DNA from: Bidens hawaiensis
Lineage: Eukaryota; Streptophyta; Magnoliopsida; Asterales; Asteraceae
Length of the DNA stretch: 64,000 nt
Assembly (NCBI GenBank): GCA_021521415.1
Contig: JAIQDT010003009.1
Location: forward strand, 124,001-188,000
Direction of reading: 5' to 3'
Shown here in pieces: positions 10,843-21,287 of the stretch. The notes under the pieces are model-generated. The model ran no database searches and was not told the DNA's origin. It worked only from the letters and a program-made list of their open reading frames with translations. Every line of letters begins with the position of its first letter. The stretch's first letter is position 1. The translations under genes were made by a program, and so were the position numbers.

Positions 10843-12477
10843 ATGCCTCCAACTAGAGCCAAGGGAATTACCATGACACCCGAGGAACTCGCGGAAATAA
10901 TCGCGCAAGCGATCGCAACACATGAGGCCAGCAAGGCCGAATCTAGTCAGGGTCGTCAGGAGAACGAGACCCCAGAACCCGAATCAGGAGCTTTGGACAA
11001 AGGATGCTCCTACAAGACATTTATGGCCTGTAAGCCTTGGCCATTCAAGGGTACCGAAGGGGCCATTGGGCTCTACAACTGGATTGACAAGATGGAGACA
11101 GTTCTCTCCATTAGCGGATGCAGTGAGAACCAGAAGGTCCTTTACGCGACCTGCATGTTCCAAGAAGCAGCTTCGTCTTGGTGGAAGCTTCAAGTGAAGA
11201 CATTGGGGCGAGAAGTTGCTCTCCACAAGACCTGGGAGGAGCTGAAGGAAATGATGATAAGAAAGTTCTGCTCTCGCGCAGAAATTCAGAGTCTGCAACA
11301 GGAATTCTGGAACCACACCATGGTAGGAACGGATATCGACGCCTACAACAACCGGTTCAACGAGCTTTGCCAGTTGGTGCCAGACATGGCAAACACGGAG
11401 GAAAAGAAGATCGAGAGGTATATCTTTGGGTTACCTCCTGTTGTTAGGGTTCCGCTCAACGCCGCAGCGCCTCCAACCTTTGATGAGGCGGTAGCGCGGG
11501 CCATCACCCTTACAAGGGATACGGTCCGTGCGGGTATGTTGACTACGCGCGGAATCGAGCAGCGAACCTCTGATCCCAAGAGGAAGTGGAACTCTCACCA
11601 CCGAGGGTCCGACTCCAAGCAGCCACCGTTCAAGAAGCAAGAAAGCGCAAGGACTTATGCGATTCAGGCCGCGGAGCCACCACGAAAAGGATACAGCGGG
11701 CCTCGCCCATGGTGCAACAAATGCAAGTATCACCACGAGGGTGAATGCGCAAGAATCGAATGCGCCAAATGTGGCAGACCAGGACACAAGGCGATGAATT
11801 GCCGTATCAGAGAAGCTGGAGCGAGCGACAACTGCTACGCATGCGGGAAGCCAGGGCATTTTAGTCGGGATTGCCCGCAAAAGGGAAACCAAGCTCGCGG
11901 GAGAGCTTTTGTGATCGGCGCAGGTGAAGCTAAAGAAGAGCCGAATGTGGTAACCGGTACGTTTTTGCTTAACGGCCATTTTGCATCTGTCTTATTTGAT
12001 ACTGGCGCTGACCTAAGTTTTATATCCGCTGAGTTTAAAGACTCCCTAGGCTTAGCAACCAGTAGGCTAGACACACCTTATACTATAGAACTAGCCAATG
12101 GTAGGCAGTTATGCGCGAACGAAAGAACTGAACAATGTGTAATGGTCATGGGAGGTCACGGGTTCAACATTAACTTGTTGCCAATAGACTTGGGGAGTTT
12201 TGACATTGTGATAGGTATGGATTGGTTAGTCGAGAACCACGTGGAAGTTATTTGTCATGAGAAGCAGGTTCGGGTCCCACTGTTGAACGGAGAAACCTTG
12301 GTGATTCAAGGGGAAAGAAGGGGAGTTGCGACGAAACTGATTTCGTGCCTAAAGGCGCGCAAGTGCCTAAGGAAAGGGTGCTACGCCTTCCTGGCGCATG
12401 TAGTAGAGAAGAAAGGAGATGAGCGAAGAATTGAAGACTTACCTGTAGTGCGCGAATTTCCAGGAGTTTTTTCCTGA
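10843..12477 (+). CDS. Gag and aspartic protease of the chromovirus
   Basis: The start is ATG 10843, 229 bases after the LTR. The first ~230 residues are the Gag capsid region ([17 protein letters not shown]). A basic nucleocapsid with CCHC zinc knuckles follows ([14 protein letters not shown] from residue 307 and [14 protein letters not shown] from 331; a [12 protein letters not shown] motif lies just before). The retropepsin active site is [12 protein letters not shown], with Asp at residue 386. In relatives the frame runs on into RT. Here it stops at TGA 12475-12477, right after a six-T run (12467-12472), and the RT frame is open one register away. A 1-base slip in the T-run is the simplest cause. 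Programmed frameshifting is possible but not usual in this group. Confidence 0.9.
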   Translation: MPPTRAKGITMTPEELAEIIAQAIATHEASKAESSQGRQENETPEPESGALDKGCSYKTFMACKPWPFKGTEGAIGLYNWIDKMETVLSISGCSENQKVLYATCMFQEAASSWWKLQVKTLGREVALHKTWEELKEMMIRKFCSRAEIQSLQQEFWNHTMVGTDIDAYNNRFNELCQLVPDMANTEEKKIERYIFGLPPVVRVPLNAAAPPTFDEAVARAITLTRDTVRAGMLTTRGIEQRTSDPKRKWNSHHRGSDSKQPPFKKQESARTYAIQAAEPPRKGYSGPRPWCNKCKYHHEGECARIECAKCGRPGHKAMNCRIREAGASDNCYACGKPGHFSRDCPQKGNQARGRAFVIGAGEAKEEPNVVTGTFLLNGHFASVLFDTGADLSFISAEFKDSLGLATSRLDTPYTIELANGRQLCANERTEQCVMVMGGHGFNINLLPIDLGSFDIVIGMDWLVENHVEVICHEKQVRVPLLNGETLVIQGERRGVATKLISCLKARKCLRKGCYAFLAHVVEKKGDERRIEDLPVVREFPGVFS

Positions 12478-12481
12478 AGAT

Positions 12482-14590
12482 TTGCCCGGATTACCGCCGC
12501 CGCGACAAGTCGAGTTTCGTATTGATTTAGTCCCAGGAGCTGCGCCAGTAGCTCGAGCGCCTTATCGACTAGCTCCATCTGAGATGCAAGAGCTATCCAA
12601 TCAGTTACAGGAACTATTGGATAAGGGTTTCATACGCCCAAGCTTTTCACCTTGGGGAGCTCCAGTACTGTTTGTTAAGAAGAAGGATGGTTCGTTCAGA
12701 ATGTGTATTGACTACAGGGAGCTGAATAAGCTGACAGTCAAGAATCGGTACCCCTTACCGAGGATTGACGACTTATTTGACCAGTTGCAGGGATCCAGTT
12801 ATTATTCGAAGATAGATCTACGGTCAGGATACCACCAACTTAGGGTCCATGAGGAAGATGTGCCGAAAACAGCCTTCCGAACTAGATACGGCCATTATGA
12901 GTTCTTAGTGATGCCTTTCGGGCTAACAAATGCGCCGGCTGTATTCATGGATCTGATGAACCGCGTGTGCAAACCATACTTGGACAAGTTTGTGATTGTA
13001 TTTATAGATGATATTCTGATTTACTCTCGGACCAAGGCCGAGCATGAGCAACATCTGAGATTGATTTTGGAATTGTTGAGGAAAGAAAAGTTGTATGCGA
13101 AGTTTTCCAAGTGTGAGTTTTGGCTTAGAGAAGTTCACTTTCTCGGTCACGTTGTAAACGAGAAAGGAATACACGTTGATCCTTCCAAAGTCAAGGCCAT
13201 CGAAAACTGGGAAGCGCCAAAAACCCCAACTGAGGTGAGGCAATTCCTAGGACTAGCTGGCTACTATCGACGCTTCATTGAGAACTTCTCCAAGATAGCT
13301 CTACCTCTGACCGCGCTAACTCAGAAAGACAAGAAGTTTGTTTGGGGCGAAAATCAGGAAGCGGCATTTCAAATGTTGAAACAGAAGTTATGTAGTGCGC
13401 CAATCCTGTCTCTGCCCAAGGGGACGGATGACATCGTCGTTTACTGCGACGCTTCACATCAGGGACTCGGATGTGTCCTTATGCAGCGAGACAAAGTCAT
13501 AGCGTATGCCTCGCGCCAACTCAAGACCAATGAAAAGAACTACACAACGCATGATCTGGAACTTGGAGCGGTTGTCTTCGCGCTAAAGATTTGGCGCCAT
13601 TACCTCTATGGTACAAAGTGTATAATCTTTACGGATCACAAGAGCCTTCAACATATATTTGATCAAAAGGATTTAAACATGAGGCAACGAAGATGGGTTG
13701 AATTGTTGAATGATTATGATTGTGAAATAAAGTATCACCCTGGAAAGGCGAATGTGGTAGCAGACGCGCTAAGCAGGAAGGAGCGAATAAAAACGCTACG
13801 AGTCAAGGCTCTAAGGTTGACCATTCGCGCAGATCTCTCTACCCGCATCCGAGACGCTCAGCAAGAAGCTTTGAAACCAGAGTTTGTTAAAAACGAATCC
13901 CTTGGGGGTATGATTAAGAGTTTGGAACTTAAAGAGAACGGCAATCTATATTTTGCTAACCGCATATGGGTCCCTCTCAAGGGAGGATTGCGCGAGCAAG
14001 TATTAAACGAGGCTCACAAGACGCGGTATTCCGTACATCCTGGCGCAGACAAGATGTACCAAGATGTTAAAGCGCTGTATTGGTGGCCCAATCTGAAGGG
14101 CGCCATCGCGATGTATGTCAGTAAGTGCCTGACGTGTTCGAAGGTAAAGGCTGAATACCAGAAGCCGTCGGGGTTACTTCAGCAGCCAGAAATTCCCATG
14201 TGGAAGTGGGAACAAATCTCTATGGACTTCATTACCAAACTGCCAAGGACACCTGGGGGTTACAACACGATCTGGGTTATTGTAGATCGGCTAACTAAGT
14301 CAGCGCACTTCCTGCCGATCAAGGAAACCGATAAGATGGAAAAGTTAGCCCGATTGTATATTCGAGAAGTAGTTTCAAAACATGGAGTCCCAGTGTCCAT
14401 CATTTCTGATAGAGATAGTCGGTTCACCTCAAGATTTTGGAGATCGTTACAAGGGGCTTTAGGTACTCGTCTTGACATGAGTACGGCATATCATCCCCAA
14501 ACGGCGAACAATCCAGACATTGGAAGATATGCTGCGCGCGTGCGCAATCGATTTCGGAGGAAGCTGGGATACTCATCTCCCATTGGTTGA
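12482..14590 (+). pseudogene. Pol segment: reverse transcriptase, RNase H and most of integrase
   Basis: The frame picks up directly after the Gag-protease stop, with no ATG of its own in a fitting place. In order: RT ([18 protein letters not shown]; catalytic FIDD at residues 174-177, genomic 13001-13012), RNase H (first catalytic Asp in YCDASH at about residue 323), the integrase HHCC zinc finger (from His 512, genomic 14015), and integrase catalytic Asp 582 (SMDF) and Asp 643 (ISDRDSRF). Around 14501-14510 the reading departs from the family, and the rest to the stop at 14590 is out-of-frame noise. About 14 bases seem to be missing there compared with intact relatives (inference). They would include the integrase catalytic Glu. 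Confidence 0.9.
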
Positions 14591-15275
14591 ATTTTCTTAC
14601 AACAACAGTTATCACACAAGCCTCAAGGCTGCGCCGTTTGAAGCTTTGTATGGGCGCAAGTGTAGATCCCCACTGTGCTGGGCTGAAGTGGGTGACAAGC
14701 AAATGACTGGTCCAGAATTGATCCAGGAAACAACAGACAAGATTTTTCAGATACGGGATCGCCTTAAGACAGCGCGTGACAGACAGAAGAGCTACGCAGA
14801 TGTGCGAAGGAAACCGTTGGAGTTTCATGTAGGGGATAAAGTACTTTTGAAAGTCTCTCCATGGAAAGGAGTCCCCCGTTTCGGCAAGCGGGGAAAGTTA
14901 AATCCGCGCTACATTGGACCATTTGAGATCCTGGAAAGGATCGGTCCGGTTGCTTATAAACTCCGTTTACCCGCCGAACTCAGTGGAGTTCATGATACGT
15001 TTCATGTGTCCAACCTCAAAAAGTGTTTATCTGACGAAACGTTGATTTTACCGTTGGAAGAGATTCACATCGACAAACAACTGCACTTCGTAGAAGAGCC
15101 TATAGCCGTAACCGATTGGAAAGAACAAAAGTTGCGCAGAAGTCGAATCAAGTTAGTAAAGGTTCAATGGAACTCAAGGCGTGGGCCTGAATTCACTTGG
15201 GAAAGAGAAGATCAAATGCGCCAGAATTACCCACACCTCTTTCAGAGCATGGCTTCTGCCAGCGACGTCTCCTAA
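14520..15275 (+). pseudogene. Pol segment: integrase C-terminus and chromodomain-like tail
   Basis: This frame overlaps the previous one and continues pol after the deletion. It starts in integrase ([17 protein letters not shown]), runs through the [16 protein letters not shown] module, and ends with a chromodomain-type segment ([13 protein letters not shown], then [12 protein letters not shown]). Chromodomains in this group are thought to guide insertion into heterochromatin. The stop TAA at 15273-15275 lies 34 bases before the 3' LTR. There is no start codon of its own, so it is expressed only if both frame breaks are bypassed. Confidence 0.85.
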
Positions 15276-15296
15276 ATTTCGGGACGAAATTCTCTT

Positions 15297-15309
15297 AACA
15301 GGGGGAGAA
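15297..15309 (+). other. Polypurine tract
   Basis: AACAGGGGGAGAA lies directly against the 3' LTR, the normal site for plus-strand priming. Confidence 0.85.
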
Positions 15310-17628
15310 TGTGACACCCGGTAATTTCCCAATCCTATAAACTAAGTAATCAACCAAATAATTAGGTGATTGTAAATATTAAGCGCGCCATGTTAGAATC
15401 AGCGCGGGCATTTGTTATATGCGCCGTGCGCGAGCGCGCCATGTTAGTCAGCGCGGGCATGTTATGTCCGCCCTGCGCGAGCGCACCATGTTAAGAACCT
15501 GCGTGGGCATATGTTATATGCGCCATGCGCGAGTGTATTGGTTTTATGTATCCATAATGTTGTCTATTGGGTTGACCGTCTCGCATGATGCTAAGGCGGG
15601 TGCATCCCAAATCGTTTATGCGCGTGCGGAAAGGGAACTAACCTCCCCGCATGGCGGGAACATTGAGAGCTAGTTTGTCTGAAGCTCCAAGATGGAATTG
15701 ACTTCAACATAACTGATCACTATGTTGAAATACCAAGACCACCTGGAGAATCTACAAATGAAACTCAATGTCCCTGACTGCGAGAAGGTTACGCACCTAC
15801 CCGCAGCAAAGAAATGTCCTTCACGCAGAAAGCTATGCGCACAAAGTTATACGCGCAGAACACTTGGTTTATTCTCCAGATGTAAGGAGATTATTCCCGC
15901 CCAAAAGGAAACAGTAGCGTGTTTCAGAGATTTCTACTTTTTACTGTACACTGACAAAAGTACCTGAAAAAGCACACTGTAACATGAAAAGTCAACTGTC
16001 AGCCACCCTACTCCCACCAACCACAGACCTGCATGTCCTGTCCAAATCAAATCAAAATCTTTTATCCACTACTCCACTTTTAAATAAATAATAATAAATT
16101 CCATACTTTACCATCATTGCACCTAGATATGAAAAGATTTCAATCCCCTAAAGCAAGGGATTGTGTTCCCTTGAGTTTGCCTATAAATATGTAACCTAGA
16201 TTATCACCCAAAACACACTTCAAACTTTTCTCTTAAAGTTGCACGCACTAATCATCGCCCAAGCATCCGTTTGATTTTCAATTCCGTTCCTGTTACTAGG
16301 TAAGCCGAGATTATAACCTTGAGATCTACTTTCCAACCCTTATATTCTCCTATTTCTTATATACTTCTTGTTATTTAATCGTATTCTAGACCTTCAATTC
16401 AAAGGCCAACACCAAGAAAACCCGAATCTCGATTAATCCCTTAACAAGAACCACAGGTGAGTCTCACAGCCCCTATTTTCACTGTTTTCAAACTGTTTTC
16501 GGGGCGAGGGACACGTACGTAAATAATGTTTTATCATGGTATACTTACAAGCTATGCAAGCGATTATGTGTTTAAATTATGTTTCATGATGAGCAATGCG
16601 AACGGTTATCTATGGTTTTCGATGTATGTGCGCTAGAATTCGAGTAAGTGATCACTTTACCATTGGAACTCTAATGGTAGGGACTGCTGGTTTGATCCAC
16701 CCACTCGTAGGGGTCGCACCTCTTTGCATGGACGAGTGCCTAGTATGGTCATGGGGCAGTACTATGGGTTTGAGCCCGCTCGTAGGGGTCGCGCCTCTTT
16801 GCATGGACGAGCGCCTTGTTTTCCAGCACAACGTCCGCGCGTAACCCGCGGGACGGAATTATTGATTAGGTCGTAGGGGCAACGCCTCTTTGCATAGACG
16901 AGCACGGTTTTTCAGAAATGTCCACGCGTAACCCGCGGGACGGCATTACATTATTTAGCTCGTAGTGGCAGCGCCACTTTGCATGGACGAGCACGTTTTC
17001 TAGACACGTTCGCGCGTAACCCGCGGGACGGTATTACTTATTTCGCTCGTAGTGGCAGCGCCACTTACACAGACGAGCACGGTTCCCAGTAATGTTCGCG
17101 CGTAGCCCGCGGAACGATTTTTATCAGAAATATGTGTCAGATCTATGTTTTCATACGGATTATCAAGTATATGTTTAGACATGAAATCAGAAATGTGTTT
17201 CAATATGATTTTTATCAAGACTATGATGCAATGCGATTTATCAAGTTACTAAAACTTGTGAACTCACTCAGTTTATACTGATTCAAATGTTTTTACGTGT
17301 CTTTCAGGAGATAACTAGGTAGCGCATGGAGTCACACTTAGAGCACCTCACGCTGAACATCTAAAACTAGCTTTTTGGAAGATTTTAGTTCTATCCCTTC
17401 GATGCGCGTGGTTGTTCCCGCCGCGCAAGGGGATATGGCGTGGAAATCTTCAACAGTTTTTATACTTGGATGTTTTTATGTAATTTTTAAACAATGTAAT
17501 GTATTTGTATTAAACATTTCATGCGCAATGAAAATCTTACTTTGAATGTTTGCAATGGCCCGTGCTTAATTATCAATCCCCACTCGCGCGCGCCCGGCTG
17601 TTTCCGCCGCTCAGGGCCGGGTGTGACA
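15310..17628 (+). repeat. 3' LTR of the chromovirus
   Basis: Same termini and internal arrays as the 5' LTR, shifted by 7016 bases. Differences seen by eye: T/A near 8612 versus 15628, A/C near 9301 versus 16317, A/C in the fourth hairpin unit (TAGAAACG versus TAGACACG), and one missing base close by. That is about 0.13% substitution over 2319 bases. Confidence 0.95.
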
Positions 17629-17633
17629 AATTG

Positions 17634-18590
17634 CGAGCACAGGGAAGAATTATCCCACCAAAAATCTTTTCCAAAATAACGTACTTCCCCGTTTTCTTCT
17701 TTCATTCTAATAGAGAGGAATCAAATCATAATCACTCATATGATAAACAAATTTGATAATTACAGCCCACACCCCTTTTCCTTTAATAATTCTAGTCATC
17801 TAACAATAATCTAATTTATCCCCGTAGATGTTACGACATTCGAACTTATAACAAATTAGGATTATTGACAAACCTCCAATGTCATTTGTATAAAGAGACA
17901 AATTAAAGCTCATCAAGCTACCAGTCTCCAATGCCCATTTTCTTTTATCAGCTAAGATACTGACTCCAATTAAACCCAAGGAATTTTTCAAGACTTCCCT
18001 TACCCCCTACTGAAACACCCTGGGCAAGTTTCATACAAGTCGTGGACATAATATATTCTTGGTTGATAATTAATGTCTTGTATCTTGTCTCTTAAACCAT
18101 TAACACATTTTGGGTTTAGTTGAGTACAGGGCAGAAGAAAACTTTACAATTAAGCGTGCTTAGGTGAGTGTATTTTATTAGGATGGTGACCTATTGAAAA
18201 ATTCCCTGGACAACAAAATATCCATTGTAGGTAAAACGAACAATCTTGGTGGTTACCTTTACAAATTTCATTCTAACCGCCACTAGTAAAGGAAAAAGGA
18301 GACATAATAAAGACTATCATGCTAGATATATTGAGGTTTCCCGTCGAGTTTAAGTTCTTTTATATTCATAGTTTCTTACTATCAATTTCTCTTCGTATGA
18401 GAATAGATATTTAAAAAAATACAAAAAAATAAATGTTATTGGGTGAAACAAGTTGGGGTCTACCATTCATCTTTTTAGCCCTCGTTATCATACCACCGCC
18501 TCCATCTTGGCCCCACCCCCATAAGGTTGGGGCGCCGACATTAAGGGGTGACCACGTCACCCTTGGTATGAGTTTGCAACCCTACAACTA
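17634..18590. other. Intergenic, nothing recognised
   Basis: No protein family or clear repeat. A short GC-richer patch at 18520-18590 has no coding signal. Confidence 0.5.
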
Positions 18591-18594
18591 GAGT

Positions 18595-19195
18595 TGTAAA
18601 TGAACTGAACGAACACGAACAGACCTTGTTCATTTCGTTTACTAAGAAAATAATGTGTTCATGAACGATTCACAAACACTTACCGAACGACATTTTTTGT
18701 TCTTGTTCGTTCATTAAGAAAATGAATGTGTTCACGAACACAAATAATATCGACAGAGCCTAAAGATTGAGACCAATGTACTCATCAATGTGAATAATAA
18801 AAGCCTGTAAACGAATCGAACGAACATGGTCTTGTTCATTTATGTACGCTTGTTTAAAATCTAAACAAACATAACTGAACAAACGTAAATGAACATCAAC
18901 GAACACAAATGCAAACACTTAAATGAACACAAATTAACAAATATAAAACTTTTAAGTAGATGACTCATCCATATAATATTTAATTATTTTATATTAATAT
19001 ATAAACAACCATAAATAAATGAACGTTCATGAAAATAAAAGAACGAACGAAACATGTGTTCATGTTCGTTTGTTTAATTAAATGAACACGAATTTTTTGT
19101 TCATGTTCGTTCGGCTACTAAATAAACGAACATAAACGAACTTTCCGTCGAACAGTTTATAAACAGTTCACCGGACATTCGGTTAAGTTATAGAC
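18595..19195. mobile_element. GAAC-rich TIR elements (one or two copies)
   Basis: Dense GAACGAAC/GTTCGTTC words with termini of the TGTAAACGAA...GAAC type. An internal AAGCCTGTAAACGAATCGAAC at about 18802 suggests two elements side by side or nested. It belongs to the same family as the four copies in beta-adaptin introns (28095-32375). Confidence 0.55.
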
Positions 19196-19436
19196 CTACC
19201 ACAACAAGGTGTAAATTAGTAAGATCAAGTAAAACATAATAATCTTATGCTAGTGAAAGCATCCCCAAATAAAACGTACCCCAGTTGCTTGCTTCAATGA
19301 TTATAATATCAAACCAAAAATGTTACTTACATTGTTCATGTGTCGGTCGGGTAGCTTGAGACCATACTCCTATTATTTTGATGAAACGTGACAAACTCGT
19401 TTGTCCTCGTACGGTAGTTGTTGGAACATAATTACA

Positions 19437-19462
19437 CAAGCCAAGCCAAGCCAAGCCAAGCC
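19437..19462. repeat. (CCAAG)n microsatellite
   Basis: About five copies of a 5-base unit upstream of the SAP30-like gene. Confidence 0.85.
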
Positions 19463-19803
19463 GATATGAACTTAAACCGGCTCACCCAGCAACCGGAAAC
19501 AGCCGGTGAAAGCAAGTAGAAAACAATGTTACCGTACAACATGTCTTATTCACTTGCAGGTCATTCCAATGGTAGTAACCCATTTACTTACTTCATCACT
19601 CTATACCCACATACTCTGTTTCTGCTCTGTTTAATTTTAATTTCACCATCAAAAACCCAAAACCCTTGATTCATCCATCAACTCAAATACCCAGCAAATT
19701 ACTTACATTTTGTAACACAAATCCATTAATTTCACCCAATTTTTTATCTTTATTCCCCAAAACCCTATTCAACTCTGTTTTCACATTCTGACTATTGTTA
19801 CAG

Positions 19804-20753
19804 GTAACTTTGATTAGATTGGCTTCAATGCATTCAAATTTATGCTTGATTAGTAATTTCTTAATTGATTTGATCATTTTTATTAATTTTTTTTTCAATA
19901 ATAGATTGAATATTATTAAGCTCTAGTTTTAATTTTTATGATCAGAGGGACAGAATTTTAGGGCTCAAAATGCCATGCAATTACTTTTTCTATGATTTTG
20001 TTAAATGGGTACAGTTTTTTTTTATTATTATTATTGTTATTTTATTACAAAATATTGGTTAGTGATGAAATAGGGGTTCATTAATTGCTACCAAAGAGAG
20101 TCTGTGAGTTTTATGGGGATTTAATGAGAACTATGTATGGGTCATAATAATATTGCATTCAACATTCTCTTAAACTGAAACTTGTCAGATTTTTCAAGAT
20201 TCAAAATTTTTTAGCATAAACAAGTAAAGAATACAACAAATCTTTCTCTCTCTCTCTCACACACACTGGCTTTATTTCAAAAATATGTTTCTTTATTAAG
20301 TACTATTTATTAAGAAGATGGTACAACACCCTAAAGCATGCTTGTATCACTCCCCCTAAACTAGAGTGTTGACTGTTTCAGATATTATTATTATTATTAT
20401 TATTATTAATATTAATTCTTTATTGTAAATTAATCATTTTTTTTATAAAATATGTTGGGGAAAAAAAGTTAAAAACACATAGTTGGTGGTACCTTTTGTC
20501 CAGAGTCTGATCACTCTTGCAGGGTTTAGTATTCTTTTTACAATTTTAATTGATATATTTTTTTAAAGGTAAGTATGAATGTTTGAAAAATCAATCACCC
20601 TCCATACCCATATGGAATTAGGTTAAAAGATTAAATGTTTTTGACAAAGTTCATGATATTAGAGTACTTTAATTTGTTTTATATACAAATCTGATGGTGT
20701 GAAAATTTGATCTTGATGTTTAAATTTATACATTTTACTTATGTTATTTTCAG
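19804..20753 (+). other. Probable 5'-UTR intron of the SAP30-like gene
   Basis: A donor CAG|GTAACT at 19804 and an acceptor TTTTCAG ending at 20753 would join a leader exon (about 19600-19803) to the 117 bases before the ATG at 20870. The interval is T-rich and AT-rich like plant introns and contains (TC)n at about 20242-20266 and a TTA repeat at about 20383. This is inference from splice signals and position only; no transcript supports it here. Confidence 0.4.
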
Positions 20754-20869
20754 TTATGGGTAAAGTTTCAGATTCTTGATCAATGTGGTGTGGATAAAAT
20801 AGCAGATTTTGTATTAAAAATATTATCTTTATTGGATTTTTGAAGATTTTTGATAAGCTGTTAAGAAGA

Positions 20870-21244
20870 ATGCTGGAAACTGAGCTATATTCTTCTAGAA
20901 TCTTCTCACACTTCCGTGAAGATTGCGGTGGTGACGAAGAGCTTTCGCTTCTTCCGAGGCATACGAAAGTTATTGTGACCGGAAATAATCGAACAAAGTC
21001 GGTTTTGGTTGGTCTTCAAGGCATTGTGAAGAAAGCTGTTGGTCTTGGTGGCTGGCATTGGCTGGTATTTTCGTTTACTTGTTAATATTATTATTATCAT
21101 TATTTTAGTTCAGTTTTGACATACCTATGTTGGTTTGAAATTTGAATCTTTTAACAATATAAAATTTTAAGCACACACCATAATAATATTCTCTCTACAT
21201 AAATAATATTAATATTATTATTATTGTTATTACTATTATTGTCT

Positions 21245-21287
<43 letters not shown>

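Larger units (their letters stand above)
8294..17628 (+). mobile_element. Full-length Ty3/gypsy chromovirus (Tekay/Del-like), 9.3 kb
   Basis: Two LTRs (8294-10613 and 15310-17628) flank a Met-tRNA primer site, gag, protease, reverse transcriptase, RNase H, integrase, a chromodomain-like C-terminus and a polypurine tract. The 5-base target duplication AATTG is perfect (8289-8293, 17629-17633). Domain order (RT before IN) makes it Ty3/gypsy; the C-terminal [10 protein letters not shown] segment and the long LTRs favour the Tekay/Del group of chromoviruses. The LTRs differ by only three substitutions and one 1-base indel counted by eye, so insertion is very recent. Despite that, pol has two frame breaks (12467-12472 and about 14501-14510), so this copy is probably non-autonomous. 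Confidence 0.95.
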
